From Clostridiales bacterium (GTDB lineage: Bacteria; Bacillota; Clostridia; Oscillospirales; Acutalibacteraceae): DNA of 15,478 bases. Within the stretch, counting starts at the first letter, position 1. Every line of letters begins with the position of its first letter. The notes beneath the pieces were generated by a model. The model did not search any database, was not told where the DNA came from, and worked only from the letters and a program-made list of their open reading frames with translations. The DNA lies in assembly GCA_012728445.1 (NCBI GenBank), contig JAAYFA010000226.1:1-15478 (forward strand), read 5' to 3'. The position numbers and the translations under genes are program-made. Positions 14,281-15,478 of the stretch are shown here, in pieces.

Positions 14281-15478
14281 ATGTCAAAAAAACCTAATAT
14301 CCTGCTGTTTGGTATTGACAGCCTGCGCAGTGACCACATGAGCCTGTACGGTTATGACCGTCTGACGACACCGCATATCGACAAATATATCCGGGAGGGC
14401 GGCGTTTTCTTCGATAACATGTTCAGCGCCTCCATACCCACCACGCCCGGCTATTCCTCCATGCTCACAGGTCTTGACTGCTTCAGCACCGATTGTGTTG
14501 CGCTGCGCCACGAAGGTGGTCTACTTGATTCTATTAAAACGCTGCCGGAGATACTCGGCGAAAACGGCTACACAACCACCTGCATCGGTTTCCAAGGCAA
14601 CGCGGCATCGCGCGGATTTGAAAAATACATCAAATATGAAGATTGGGTGCCGGACAAGGCCGAGAACATGAATAACGCCGCCATTCCGGAGCTTAAAAGA
14701 CTTGCCGAACAAGATAAGCCATGGCTGCTTTTCATGCGGCATATGGACCCGCACTCGCCTTATTATACAAAAGGGCCTTTTGACCGACTTTTCTATGCGG
14801 GCGATGAGTTTGACAAGAACAATAAATCTTTGAAGCCGGCTTACGAGTTCAAGCCCTTCCGCGATTACTTTTTGACCTGGTTCCCGGAAGGTTGCACGGA
14901 CGCTGAATATATCATTGCGCAGTATGACAGCAGCATCGCCTACATGGACATGTGCATCAACCAAATCCTTGAAACGCTGCGTTTGACAGGGGCTGAAGAC
15001 GATACCATTGTTATCTTCACCTCCGACCATGGCGAAACGCTTGATGAGCACGACTGTTATTTTGACCATCACTCCATTTATGACAATGTTCTGAATGTGC
15101 CCCTCGCTATCCGCTATAGCAAGTTCCCCTACGTCGGTAACGTTGCGGATATCTGTCAAGTGAAGGATTTGGTGCCGACGATGTTATCGCTTTGCGGCAT
15201 TGAAAGCGACATTGACTTTGACGGGCGCGACCTGACAAAGGCCTTTACCGAGGAAAGCATTCCGCAAGAAAGCGAGTTTTATATTACAGAAGCCACATGG
15301 ATGCTGAAACACGGCTGGCGTACACCGGAATGGAAACTGATTGTTGCGCTTGAACCGGACTTTCACTTTAAGCCCACCGTTGAGCTTTACAACTTAATTG
15401 ACTACCCGAAAGAAAACAACAACCTTGCGGAAAAGGAGCCGGAGGTCGTCAAGTTTTTATCGGCACGCATGGAGGCAC
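14281..15478 (+). CDS. Sulfatase-superfamily (alkaline-phosphatase-fold) hydrolase, partial, lacking the formylglycine cysteine
   Basis: 399 codons are visible and the gene continues past 15478. The N terminus, KPNILLFGIDSLRSDHMSLYGY, has the metal-binding Asp (D13) of the superfamily, and TSDHGETLDEHDCYFDHH supplies the later Asp/His ligands. The nucleophile region reads SIPTTPGYSSMLTG (residues 51-64). Aligned on the closing LTG, the formylglycine signature CxPxR becomes TxPxY: T54 takes the place of Cys or Ser and Y58 that of Arg. The fold suggests hydrolysis of a sulfate or phosphate ester, but without Cys or Ser it would not be matured by the usual enzymes; phosphodiesterases and phosphomutases of the superfamily use Thr or Ser directly. 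GGAG lies eight bases before ATG 14281. No signal peptide is seen, so it is probably cytoplasmic. It probably shares a transcript with the isomerase. Confidence 0.87.
   Translation, partial: MSKKPNILLFGIDSLRSDHMSLYGYDRLTTPHIDKYIREGGVFFDNMFSASIPTTPGYSSMLTGLDCFSTDCVALRHEGGLLDSIKTLPEILGENGYTTTCIGFQGNAASRGFEKYIKYEDWVPDKAENMNNAAIPELKRLAEQDKPWLLFMRHMDPHSPYYTKGPFDRLFYAGDEFDKNNKSLKPAYEFKPFRDYFLTWFPEGCTDAEYIIAQYDSSIAYMDMCINQILETLRLTGAEDDTIVIFTSDHGETLDEHDCYFDHHSIYDNVLNVPLAIRYSKFPYVGNVADICQVKDLVPTMLSLCGIESDIDFDGRDLTKAFTEESIPQESEFYITEATWMLKHGWRTPEWKLIVALEPDFHFKPTVELYNLIDYPKENNNLAEKEPEVVKFLSARMEA

Overview
The window looks like the chromosome of a low-to-mid GC Gram-positive anaerobe, most likely a clostridial Firmicute. 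The reasons are purine-rich Shine-Dalgarno sequences (GGAG/AGGAGG types) before nearly every gene, sigma-A-like promoters with 17-base spacers, a 2-hydroxyacyl-CoA dehydratase activase (an oxygen-sensitive 4Fe-4S ATPase of fermenting anaerobes), a clostridial-type catabolic glutamate dehydrogenase and a VanS-like histidine kinase. I cannot name a genus. I see no tRNA, rRNA, CRISPR array, insertion sequence or phage gene.

Layout. Positions 1-2247 (minus) hold a HAD-IB phosphatase, a YegS/DagK-type lipid kinase and a dehydratase activase cut by the window edge, in that transcription order with short gaps. Positions 2248-2499 are a regulatory stretch with direct repeats and a long two-part palindrome. 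Positions 2500-5565 (minus) hold a sulfotransferase, an OmpR-type response regulator with a one-base frameshift, and a four-TM histidine kinase, read in that order. Positions 5566-5822 are a divergent promoter region. Positions 5823-9916 (plus) hold a CysC-CysQ fusion, CysD, and CysN with a C-terminal degenerate APS-kinase domain, closed by a strong terminator at 10007-10047. Positions 10089-13175 (minus) hold a PHP-domain phosphoesterase, glutamate dehydrogenase and a Gfo/Idh/MocA oxidoreductase. Positions 13176-13440 are a second divergent promoter region with a tandem 20-bp repeat. Positions 13441-15478 (plus) hold a TIM-barrel sugar isomerase/epimerase and a sulfatase-superfamily hydrolase cut by the window edge.

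The most interesting part is 4124-9916. ATP sulfurylase (CysDN) makes APS, CysC makes PAPS, a PAPS-dependent sulfotransferase would use it, and CysQ destroys the inhibitory by-product PAP. No APS/PAPS reductase or sulfite reductase is present here, so the set reads as a dedicated sulfonation module rather than assimilatory sulfate reduction. The sulfotransferase faces the PAPS genes across back-to-back promoters whose -35 boxes are only 7 bases apart, and it heads a tight run with a two-component system. Two protein architectures stand out: CysC fused to CysQ, and CysN carrying an APS-kinase-like tail without a Walker A motif. The sulfonated acceptor cannot be told from sequence. The hydrolase at the right edge resembles a sulfatase but lacks the formylglycine Cys/Ser, so it should not be assumed to reverse the sulfonation.
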